Below are positions 1-6,001 of a stretch of 6,027 nucleotides of DNA, one piece after another. This DNA is from JAVXAG01 sp036660615 (GTDB lineage Bacteria > Bacillota > Clostridia > Peptostreptococcales > Anaerovoracaceae), in the NCBI GenBank assembly GCA_036660615.1, contig JAVXAG010000108.1:1-6027 (forward strand), given 5' to 3'. The translations under genes and the position numbers were made by a program. The notes beneath the pieces were generated by a model. That model searched no databases and was not told where the DNA came from. It was given only the letters and a program-made list of their open reading frames with translations. How positions within the stretch are numbered: the stretch's first letter is position 1; every line of letters begins with the position of its first letter.

Positions 1-2488
1 TTCCTCCGAATCCAATGCCACCACCTATTGGATCAAATGGTGCTGGATCGCTACTCCCATGAACTAGGTTAATATCACAAGTCTGCTTGTATGCTAAATT
101 ATAGTAAATAGCTCTACTGTTTATATTTCTCAGCTGCGCATCGCTTCTTATCTGGTAAGGCTTGCTAGGTGAACCGTCTGCTTCACTGTACATGGCCGCT
201 GCAAAATTAGGGTTATACATATATGGTACTTTGTTTTTCTTATCAATTTTACATGTTGGCAAAACAACTACACCATCAACGGCATTGTCGCTATCTGCAT
301 TGGCTTTTGAATCCTTTATTTTATAATAATAATATGGCATTCCATCAATAGTTACTTCCTCATAGCCATTTGGGAACTCAGCATAATCTTTTAAAGTTGA
401 ATTACCCTTGTCAAAATCTCCAGGTTGCATTTTCTCAGATGACAAGAACCCATAAGAAGTTTTTTCAACATACTTGCCTTTTGCTGTTACTAAATCATCG
501 TAGCTTTTCACTATACTCATTTTGCTCATGCTATCGAACTGAGGTCCAACAACGTACCAATGAACACTGCCATCAGTCATCACTTCTTTATACGCAAAAC
601 TTTTATCTTTTATTTTCGCAACTAATTTAGGCCAATCACCATAATGAACACCTGCAATTTGACCTATTTCATTACCTGTCAATATTGTACCATTCTTATT
701 AACTGTTCTGAATGGGAAGTTTTTATCCTTTAGAGCAGTATCATAATTATGTGTCTCATTTTCCGTTGTGTTCTTTACACTTAGGTCAGCATATGACTTC
801 CCTTCTATTTGCTTGTCACCACCAGTCATTTTCCCATTGATTCCTTTAAGATAGAAGCAGGTATTGGCTGTACCCCTTAAGTCACTCCCTGAAAATGTTC
901 CAGCTGTAGTTCCACTTACCAGACCTGTTGCATAGCAATTATTATATGTACTAGTGTTACTCAAGTCTTCCCCAATAAAACCTCCCGCATTGTTGCCCTT
1001 TACTGAACAAGTTGAATAACAATTGTTCACGATTACCTTGCTCCATGTTTTACCGATTAAACCACCTGCCGATGCTTTATTTCCNNNNNNNNNNNNNNNN
1101 NNNNNNNNNNNNNNNNNNNNNNNNNNNNNNNNNNNNNNNNNNNNNNNNNNNNNNNNNNNNNNNNNNNNNNNNNNNNNNNNNNNNTTAAAATATGACTTAT
1201 CCCAGTCAATATCCTTAGTCTGTTTTACATTTCTAACCAGCCTCTGTTTTGTTGTGTTGCCACTTTCTGTAGATTGAACTGTTATTGGCAAATTTGAACA
1301 TGATTGCGATAGATTTTGCAAATGTCTAACACAATCCACTTCCACATTAGATGAAATACCAGTAGAATCGTTACTGTCAGCCACATTGCTGGCAAACAAA
1401 CTATTGCTACTGCCCTGAATATTAACTGATTGCGACAATACATTGTTACTGCCAATTTGAACATCAATTACAAAGTTTTCTCCTGGTATTAACTTATTGA
1501 AAATGTTTGCAAAATGCCCCTTCTGACTTGTTATATCGTCCAAAACTAATGAGTATTCCAATGCCTGCATTACACCATCTCCAGTTTTCTTTACAGTCCA
1601 CCAAGGATCTATTTTTTCATCTTTTTTCTCTGGTTTAGTGCCGCTATCCGTAAGTTCCAACATAAACTCCTGTGTCTTTTTGCTTTCTTCACCAGTTATA
1701 GAAACCTTCACATTTGTTTTTAGTTGAGTAGTTACATCACTAGCTTTCTTAAAATAGTTTTTATCAATGATTTTAACTAATAATTGATCTCCATTTTCTA
1801 TTATTAGTTCTGGTTTTTCCAGTGTTTCAGCAATTAGATTTTTTACCATTGCTCCGCCATAATATCCGATAACTACTCGTTTGCCGTCTTTTTTATAGTC
1901 TCGCCTAGTATTTCTACCGGTTTCACTGTCAGCCCTTCCGCCAGTGCTATCAAGCGTGTCTACGTCTGTTTTCTCTACAAGCTTACCATTGTCAGTATAA
2001 AATACGCTGTATACCGTCGCTGTCTTTGCATCATATTCTATGACGTAACTGCTGTCATTCCTAACCTGTTCATCTATTGCACCAAAAGGAAGCATATGTT
2101 GTAATATGCTTGTGTCCAAAATATCAGTTTTATTAGGGTTATATTCTATGTATCTGTAAGAGTGCTTTTCATTCACTCCAGCAACTGGCCATTCCAGCTC
2201 CGCTGGCTTGTCCGCTGGAGCCTTACTCATTAGCGTGCCTAACGCATTATCATTAGTAGCATTTTCTTTTATGAAACTGTCCCACTGTCCCGATGCCTTA
2301 GCAGCTGTCATGTGATTTTGTGCTGCAACAAAAACTTCCCTGGCAGTAGCATCCATTTCCGTAACTTTAAGATTATTCATATAGTGAACAACCGCAACCA
2401 TACTGACTGCGGTTAAAATTATTATTATTCCTACTGTAACCAACAATTCGGTTAAAGTAAATCCTTTTTTATTGTTCTTCGCTTTCAT
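1..2488 (-). CDS. Giant prepilin-like GLUG-repeat protein, probable pilus adhesin (partial)
   Basis: The frame is open from an ATG at 2488 to the left edge, about 829 codons if the N gap is truly 100 bases; the C-terminus is missing. The N-terminus is a class III prepilin leader: MKAKNNKKG, then FTLTELLVTVG with Glu at +5 and a hydrophobic helix to about residue 33, so PilD should process it. Later parts are a mixed alpha/beta ectodomain (about 34-385), an RHLQNL...TKDIDW module entry (388-429), the gap, GLUG-like repeats AGGLIG/NNCYST and AGGFIG/NNCYAT plus a decayed third (474-549), HYGDWP (615-620), and a second module entry KPYQIRSDAQLRNI...CDINL...FDPIGGG (776-823). GLUG repeats are known from large surface proteins, so adhesion is inferred. 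The ATG lies 20 nt inside pilO, and its SD (GGAAGAA, 2502-2508) is weak and 13 nt away. An in-frame GTG at 2497 is an alternative start with a 4-nt spacer. Confidence 0.9.
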   Translation of the reverse strand, partial: MKAKNNKKGFTLTELLVTVGIIIILTAVSMVAVVHYMNNLKVTEMDATAREVFVAAQNHMTAAKASGQWDSFIKENATNDNALGTLMSKAPADKPAELEWPVAGVNEKHSYRYIEYNPNKTDILDTSILQHMLPFGAIDEQVRNDSSYVIEYDAKTATVYSVFYTDNGKLVEKTDVDTLDSTGGRADSETGRNTRRDYKKDGKRVVIGYYGGAMVKNLIAETLEKPELIIENGDQLLVKIIDKNYFKKASDVTTQLKTNVKVSITGEESKKTQEFMLELTDSGTKPEKKDEKIDPWWTVKKTGDGVMQALEYSLVLDDITSQKGHFANIFNKLIPGENFVIDVQIGSNNVLSQSVNIQGSSNSLFASNVADSNDSTGISSNVEVDCVRHLQNLSQSCSNLPITVQSTESGNTTKQRLVRNVKQTKDIDWDKSYFXXXXXXXXXXXXXXXXXXXXXXXXXXXXXXXXXXGNKASAGGLIGKTWSKVIVNNCYSTCSVKGNNAGGFIGEDLSNTSTYNNCYATGLVSGTTAGTFSGSDLRGTANTCFYLKGINGKMTGGDKQIEGKSYADLSVKNTTENETHNYDTALKDKNFPFRTVNKNGTILTGNEIGQIAGVHYGDWPKLVAKIKDKSFAYKEVMTDGSVHWYVVGPQFDSMSKMSIVKSYDDLVTAKGKYVEKTSYGFLSSEKMQPGDFDKGNSTLKDYAEFPNGYEEVTIDGMPYYYYKIKDSKANADSDNAVDGVVVLPTCKIDKKNKVPYMYNPNFAAAMYSEADGSPSKPYQIRSDAQLRNINSRAIYYNLAYKQTCDINLVHGSSDPAPFDPIGGGIGFGG
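842..1069 (-). repeat. GLUG-type protein repeats within the giant prepilin
   Basis: Three successive units of about 27-28 residues can be read in the translation. Unit 1 has AGGLIG (474-479) then NNCYSTCSV (488-496). Unit 2 has AGGFIG (501-506) then NNCYATGLV (516-524). Unit 3 is degenerate, with AGTFSG (529-534) then NTCFYLKG (542-549). The glycine-rich turn followed by an Asn-Cys-Tyr strand matches the GLUG motif known from bacterial surface proteins, often predicted to stack as a beta-solenoid. More units probably lie in the adjoining assembly gap. The DNA of the units is not near-identical, so this is a protein-level repeat. Confidence 0.8.
1085..1184. other. Assembly gap (100 N)
   Basis: Exactly 100 undetermined bases lie inside the giant prepilin gene. 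A round 100 is the usual placeholder for a scaffold gap of unknown size, so the true length may differ. The reading frame is the same on both sides (codons ending at 1187 and beginning at 1084). The gap falls between the DIDW module entry and the first visible GLUG repeat, where repeated DNA could have broken the assembly. Confidence 0.97.
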
Positions 2489-3077
2489 TGGTCTCACTAC
2501 TTTCTTCCAGTAAACCTGCTTTAGTGTCAGAATTATATGTAGTTTCATAAAATGTAACATCTAGGCTTACATTGATGTCATTGCTTGTTTTTAAACCTTT
2601 TTCTTGCCCCGAAGTCGACACAATACTTACGTTTCTAATCAAACATCTATACCTGCAGTCGTGGAGGTCTTTTATTATTGCTGTCACAGTTTTGTAGCTA
2701 TTGCAACTAAAAACAGCCTTAATGTTTCTTCTGACCGCCGTACCGTCTACCTTGGCTTGTTCAAAGTCCAAATTATATGTGGTAGCTTTTGAAAAAATGT
2801 CATTCATTGCATTTATTTCAGCCTTAATGTTATTGTAACTAGCAACAGTGCCTGTATCTAGCAATGGAGTGCTTTCCATTTCCTTCTTCATCTGCATTTT
2901 GTTAAGAGCTGTGGCCTGTTCAATTGCCAGCTCATCTTGAATTGCATTAACATCATATTCTTTTATCATTCTGTTTGTTTCTTTTACAACAACTTGGTAG
3001 TAGAGAATGCCCAAAATCATCACGCATAAAACCACCAACAGAATCTTTTCTCTCGAAGTAAATTTACGACTCATCAT
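2469..3077 (-). CDS. pilO: PilO-like type IV pilus alignment protein
   Basis: This 202-residue protein is recognised as PilO by position after pilM-pilN and by architecture. It has a short basic cytoplasmic end with TSREKILL (7-14), resembling the conserved N-terminal motif of PilO/GspM-like proteins, then one membrane helix (about 11-30), a charged, probably coiled-coil stretch (about 32-100) and a small alpha/beta domain (about 105-180). The family forms a heterodimer with PilN that couples cytoplasmic PilM to the pilus machine. The last 14 residues are acidic and hydrophilic (LEESSETNESEEQ), and their codons overlap the start of the giant prepilin gene by 20 nt. The ATG shares an ATGA overlap with the pilN stop, and GGGGG (3088-3092) sits 10 nt upstream as SD. 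A second ATG follows immediately, so the start could be one codon later. PilO sequences diverge widely; the assignment rests largely on synteny. Confidence 0.78.
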   Translation of the reverse strand: MMSRKFTSREKILLVVLCVMILGILYYQVVVKETNRMIKEYDVNAIQDELAIEQATALNKMQMKKEMESTPLLDTGTVASYNNIKAEINAMNDIFSKATTYNLDFEQAKVDGTAVRRNIKAVFSCNSYKTVTAIIKDLHDCRYRCLIRNVSIVSTSGQEKGLKTSNDINVSLDVTFYETTYNSDTKAGLLEESSETNESEEQ

Positions 3078-3655
3078 TTTGCACTGTCCCCCTTATCCAT
3101 ATTAATGGTCATGGTAGCAGTCACTAGACCATTTCGTTTTTCCTGAGTTCCCGTACCTGCTGTGGAAACCGTAACAAAAGTAACCTTATCGTTGCTTTCT
3201 AAGGTGGTTACAATTCTGGATATGGTTTTAAGTTTTATTTTATCAATTATAACTGTGATTTCATTACCCACAATGTCTATACTCTGAACGTCGGCTTTGT
3301 TCATAACCTGAGTATCAAGCAATGCCAAGATTTCCATTCTGTCTATCTCTGCTTTTTCCTCATCATTCAAATAACCATTTCCATAATGGCTGTATTGCTC
3401 CCTTATAACGTCATAATCTTCATTACTCTGTTGTAGCTGTGACAATTGTTCCTCTGCAATTGTGTACTTTTCTTTTGCATCAAAAGCAGCCTGCATTCTG
3501 TCAATAACTCCAAATTTTGTAAACAATCCAAGGAAAACAAGAAAGATAATAAATAATGCTATTTGCTTCTTGTTGTTCAATTCCCCATCTTGGGCCAAAA
3601 GCAGATTGATGGAAGTCTTCTCTGGATATTTTACTGTATTTATCTTTTTTTTCAC
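3074..3655 (-). CDS. pilN: PilN-like type IV pilus inner-membrane assembly protein
   Basis: This 193-residue bitopic protein lies directly after pilM. The cytoplasmic tail carries SINLLLAQ (15-22). INLL is the conserved PilN motif that binds the groove of PilM, so the pair is self-consistent. One membrane helix follows (about 31-49), then a polar coiled-coil-like segment (about 55-92) and a C-terminal alpha/beta domain (about 105-187) as in the PilN/GspL ferredoxin-like fold. In the family it forms heterodimers with PilO and relays PilM state to the outside. The start is GTG, supported by a near-perfect AGGAGG (3663-3668) 7 nt upstream that overlaps the pilM TAG stop. Its own TGA overlaps the pilO ATG by 4 nt, implying coupled translation. 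The call rests on motif, topology and gene order. Confidence 0.82.
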   Translation of the reverse strand: MKKKINTVKYPEKTSINLLLAQDGELNNKKQIALFIIFLVFLGLFTKFGVIDRMQAAFDAKEKYTIAEEQLSQLQQSNEDYDVIREQYSHYGNGYLNDEEKAEIDRMEILALLDTQVMNKADVQSIDIVGNEITVIIDKIKLKTISRIVTTLESNDKVTFVTVSTAGTGTQEKRNGLVTATMTINMDKGDSAK

Positions 3656-3662
3656 TGAGCAA

Positions 3663-3668
3663 CCTCCT
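3663..3668 (-). promoter_or_regulatory. pilN ribosome binding site overlapping the pilM stop
   Basis: AGGAGG, 7 nt before the GTG start of pilN. Its first two bases are the last two bases of the pilM TAG stop (3667-3669), so ribosomes terminating on pilM cover the pilN site. This supports the GTG as the true start. Confidence 0.85.
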
Positions 3669-4677
3669 ATTTATCTTCCCAAGTAATACCGATTGATGCT
3701 GGTCCTTGTAAAACGTCTTTTCTATCTTCATCGCTATTCAAAACAAATAATTCATCTAATCCAACTACTTCTTGTTCTATGGTTGCCCCAATTGCCTCTA
3801 GCAAAGGTGTTATCATTGAGCCACCACCGCAATAATATATTTTATCCAAACTAGTATCTGGATTATTAAACATATAGAAGTTTATTACTCTCATTATCTC
3901 TACTGAAAGCTGATTATATATTGCCTTACATTCTTCTTTTTCCCATATGTTTTCGTGATTGCTTTCTTTGTATACCTGTGCAATATGTTTATCCACGCTA
4001 TATATTTCAGCCACTGCATTGGTAATAGCCTGTCCGCCAATCTCCATATTACGAGTAATCTCGTACTCTCCACCAGTGAACATATGCAATCTTGTTCCTG
4101 TATGTCCAATGTCAAGAATGGCATAATCTGTAACGTCATCAATATGGTTATCATCTTCGTATTTATATATCAAATTTCTAAATCCAATTATTTCTGGCGC
4201 AGCCATTACCATTTTTAGTCCAGCTCGTCTAAACATAGTTTTGTACTGTTCCAAAGTTTCTTTGGAAACTGCAACTGTCAGCAGATCCATTTCTTTTGGT
4301 TTACCTGTTTCGTCCTCTACAAAATCTATAACGGAGTAGTCGTAAACGTATTTATCTCGTTCTTCCGTTATGTAGTCGTGAAACTCAAATGGTAGATTTA
4401 TCTTTAGCTGGTCAATAGTCATAGCTGGCATAGTCGTCCTTCTTATGTATGTCAACCCATCTGGCAACACCGCTGCCACATTCTTGCAGTTAATGTTGTT
4501 TTCTTTGACTATTTCTTTTATAATGTCTGCCATAGCTTCCCACGAAACTATTTTGCCCTCCTGAACCAAATCATCTGGAAGGTCAGCTACTACAAATTTT
4601 TCAACTAGACCTTTTGAGCAAACAGAAATTTTGATTCGATAATTTCCGATTTCTATTCCCATTATTGTCTTTGTCAT
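3667..4677 (-). CDS. pilM: PilM, actin-like ATPase of type IV pilus assembly
   Basis: This 336-residue soluble protein has the FtsA/PilM actin-like fold and a typical PilM length. The phosphate-1 loop is GIEIGNYRIKI (7-17), the phosphate-2 loop is DIGHTGTRL (189-197) and the adenosine-binding motif is YYCGGGSMI (281-289). MEIGGQAIT (211-219) also matches the family pattern, as does PFEFHDYI (96-103), the PilM signature region after the 1C-type subdomain. No transmembrane segment or signal is seen, so it should sit at the cytoplasmic face and bind the PilN tail, whose INLL motif is encoded next door. ATG at 4677 is preceded by GAAGGA (4685-4690) with a 7-nt spacer, in a 16-nt gap after pilD. 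Identification is firm. Confidence 0.95.
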   Translation of the reverse strand: MTKTIMGIEIGNYRIKISVCSKGLVEKFVVADLPDDLVQEGKIVSWEAMADIIKEIVKENNINCKNVAAVLPDGLTYIRRTTMPAMTIDQLKINLPFEFHDYITEERDKYVYDYSVIDFVEDETGKPKEMDLLTVAVSKETLEQYKTMFRRAGLKMVMAAPEIIGFRNLIYKYEDDNHIDDVTDYAILDIGHTGTRLHMFTGGEYEITRNMEIGGQAITNAVAEIYSVDKHIAQVYKESNHENIWEKEECKAIYNQLSVEIMRVINFYMFNNPDTSLDKIYYCGGGSMITPLLEAIGATIEQEVVGLDELFVLNSDEDRKDVLQGPASIGITWEDK

Positions 4678-4693
4678 ATTTCATTCCTTCTCT

Positions 4694-5470
4694 CTAAAAT
4701 AAACTTAAATACCAATTTACTATATCCTGCCCACACACTACACTTACAAAGGTGGCTAAACTTATTGCCGGTCCAAAAGGTATCTTTTTTTGGCCAATTC
4801 CCAATGAAAAGATTATCCCTATTATACAAGCGACAATCAAGTTGAAAAGGCTAACAAATCCACCAAGGTACAGTCCGACCATAAAGAAGAGCTTTATATC
4901 TCCTCCCCCAAGACTTTCTTTGCCTGTAATCTTATCGAACAAAATCGACAAAATCAGCATTCCGCCTCCGATAGCAACTGCGCCTATAAGTCCGGTTTTT
5001 ATTTGTACTAGCCAATCTACGTCAAGGAGTGGAATTGTCACTATCCACCACCCTATTCCCGCAACAATAAATCTGTCCGGTATCTCATATATTTCCATAT
5101 CCACTAGGGCAAGACCTAGCAAAATACAAATCAAAACTAAATATCTAAGTGATAAAAATGTTACATCAAACTTCCAAACTACTGCCACAAATACCAATGC
5201 CATAATCAGTTCAGTAATCATATATCTTGGTGAAATCTTTTCTTTGCAGTATCTACAGCGTCCTCTTAGAAAGAGGTAGCTAAGGACTGGCACCAAGTCG
5301 AGTATCCCCAATGGATGTTGGCAGGTTGCACAGTGACTACGCCCTTTTAAGACGTTTTCGTGATGTGCTATTCTCCACGCCATGCAGTTTATGAAGCTTC
5401 CAAACACTCCACCAAACACTGCCGCAAAAGTTAATATGTATACTGTCAATGCTGTGTCTATATGTAACAC
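4694..5470 (-). CDS. pilD: Prepilin peptidase / N-methyltransferase (PilD)
   Basis: This is a full-length 258-residue type IV prepilin peptidase. It cleaves prepilin leaders at the cytoplasmic side of the membrane and N-methylates the new terminal residue. The N-terminal domain has the GSFINCMAWR motif (24-33) and two CxxC pairs, CATC (47-50) and CRYC (72-75), characteristic of bifunctional enzymes. The aspartyl protease core has LVDMEIYEIPD (122-132), with D124 as first catalytic Asp, and GGGDIKLF (188-195), with D191 as second. PFGPAIS (231-237) is the conserved late motif. Many hydrophobic segments give a polytopic protein. The start is GTG at 5470, overlapping the TAG of the preceding prepilin by one base (TAGTG). 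AAGGAG (5481-5486) lies 10 nt upstream and supports that start. Both prepilins in the window are likely substrates. Confidence 0.97.
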   Translation of the reverse strand: MLHIDTALTVYILTFAAVFGGVFGSFINCMAWRIAHHENVLKGRSHCATCQHPLGILDLVPVLSYLFLRGRCRYCKEKISPRYMITELIMALVFVAVVWKFDVTFLSLRYLVLICILLGLALVDMEIYEIPDRFIVAGIGWWIVTIPLLDVDWLVQIKTGLIGAVAIGGGMLILSILFDKITGKESLGGGDIKLFFMVGLYLGGFVSLFNLIVACIIGIIFSLGIGQKKIPFGPAISLATFVSVVCGQDIVNWYLSLF

Positions 5471-5904
5471 TATTTATTTTCTCCTTCTACCCACGAAAGT
5501 TCTATTCCCTTATCGCTACCAATTACTTTTATTACCATTGTACCGATTTTCCCATGGTACTTTATGTCTTTGACTTTCATTTCGTGGTACTGGTTATATC
5601 CATGTGGTTTGTTTTCTTCGATGTAATAGTTTATATTATTAAAGTATCCCACGTTTCCTTCGATTGTGTTATGTGTACACTTATCTCCCCCTGGGCATCC
5701 ATTTATTACGCACCCCTGAGCAAGATAATTGCCTCTTGCCACTGACTCTACGGTATTTTCCAAAAGTCCATCGTTGCCTTTTCTAAGGCTATCTCTATAG
5801 AACTTTATCCCCGTAAAAATCAAAGCCACTATTATTATACAAATCCCTACTGTACAAAATAATTCTATTCTTGATAATCCTTTTTTGTTATTAAAAATAT
5901 TCAT
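5470..5904 (-). CDS. Small type IV prepilin with cysteine-rich ectodomain
   Basis: The chosen start gives 144 residues. A TTG 23 codons further up is rejected because ATG at 5904 has a strong GGGAGGT SD and puts a canonical short leader in place. The leader MNIFNNKKG ends in Gly9, followed by LSRIELFCTVG with the required Glu at +5 (E14) and a hydrophobic helix to about residue 33. The ectodomain is short (about 110 residues) and holds C65, C70 and C76 in the spacing CVINGCPGGDKC, plus two cysteines within the helix (C17, C22). Arg at +3 is unusual in a pilin helix. The C-terminal half reads as beta-strand (MVIKVIGSDKGIELSWVEG). It lies one base from pilD, consistent with being its substrate. 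Whether it is a major or minor pilin cannot be told. Confidence 0.88.
   Translation of the reverse strand: MNIFNNKKGLSRIELFCTVGICIIIVALIFTGIKFYRDSLRKGNDGLLENTVESVARGNYLAQGCVINGCPGGDKCTHNTIEGNVGYFNNINYYIEENKPHGYNQYHEMKVKDIKYHGKIGTMVIKVIGSDKGIELSWVEGENK
5481..5486 (-). promoter_or_regulatory. pilD ribosome binding site inside the prepilin gene
   Basis: AAGGAG with a 10-nt spacer to the GTG at 5470, lying within the last codons of the small prepilin. It supports the GTG start over the in-frame TTG at codon 8. Confidence 0.75.
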
Positions 5905-5907
5905 TGT

Positions 5908-5914
5908 ACCTCCC
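5908..5914 (-). promoter_or_regulatory. Ribosome binding site of the small prepilin
   Basis: GGGAGGT on the minus strand, 3 nt before the ATG at 5904. It decides the start against the longer TTG-initiated frame. It is also complementary over 7 positions (5 Watson-Crick, 2 G-U) to ACCTCTT at 5944-5950 in the upstream hairpin. Confidence 0.85.
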
Positions 5915-5927
5915 GTTGTTTTGGAGC

Positions 5928-5960
5928 TTTCCCACTCACCCAAAAGAGGTGAGCGAGAAA
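5928..5960 (-). other. Leader RNA hairpin (13-bp stem, 7-nt loop)
   Basis: As minus-strand RNA, arms 5948-5960 and 5928-5940 pair over 13 consecutive positions, with 7-nt loop UCUUUUG (5941-5947). Two of the pairs are G-U. In plus-strand RNA those two would be A-C mismatches, so the structure is better as a transcript of the gene strand. No U-run follows it on either strand, so it does not look like an intrinsic terminator. It stands 24 nt before the small prepilin start and may be a transcript-processing, stabilising or translation-controlling element. Confidence 0.65.
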
Positions 5961-5981
5961 AATTCAAATTCAAATTTATAA

Positions 5982-6001
5982 GAGCCGCAACCCGACGGCT
6001 C
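5982..6001 (-). terminator. GC-rich hairpin near the right edge, possible weak terminator or attenuator
   Basis: Minus-strand GAGCCG (5996-6001) pairs with CGGCTC (5982-5987) around an 8-nt loop, and a G-U pair can extend it at 6002/5981. It lies about 20 nt after a TAA at 6022-6024 that could end an upstream gene outside the window. What follows is A/T-rich (TTATAAATTTG) but not a clean U-tract, so termination would be weak at best. It could be partial attenuation or an mRNA 3'-end stabiliser between an upstream gene and the small prepilin. Confidence 0.4.

Noticed and set aside
370..1277. Plus-strand open frames at 370-630 and 1023-1277
   Set aside because: Both are antisense to the continuous giant prepilin frame, and the second is mostly N. 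Neither has domain-like composition.
3501..4154. Minus-strand frames at 3501-3731 and 3900-4154
   Set aside because: These are out-of-frame readings within pilM and pilN, whose own frames carry conserved motifs.
4752..5279. Plus-strand open frame of 175 codons opposite pilD
   Set aside because: It is exactly antisense to the conserved core of pilD, has low-complexity Ile/Ser/Pro composition, no recognisable domain and no good RBS. It is a shadow of the real gene.
5905..5973. A 23-residue N-terminal extension of the small prepilin from a TTG at 5973
   Set aside because: It would bury the prepilin leader, run through the hairpin region, and ignore the strong GGGAGGT RBS directly before the ATG at 5904.
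5961..5978. Short tandem TTCAAA repeat in the leader
   Set aside because: Only two copies in an A/T-rich stretch; expected by chance and not clearly an operator.
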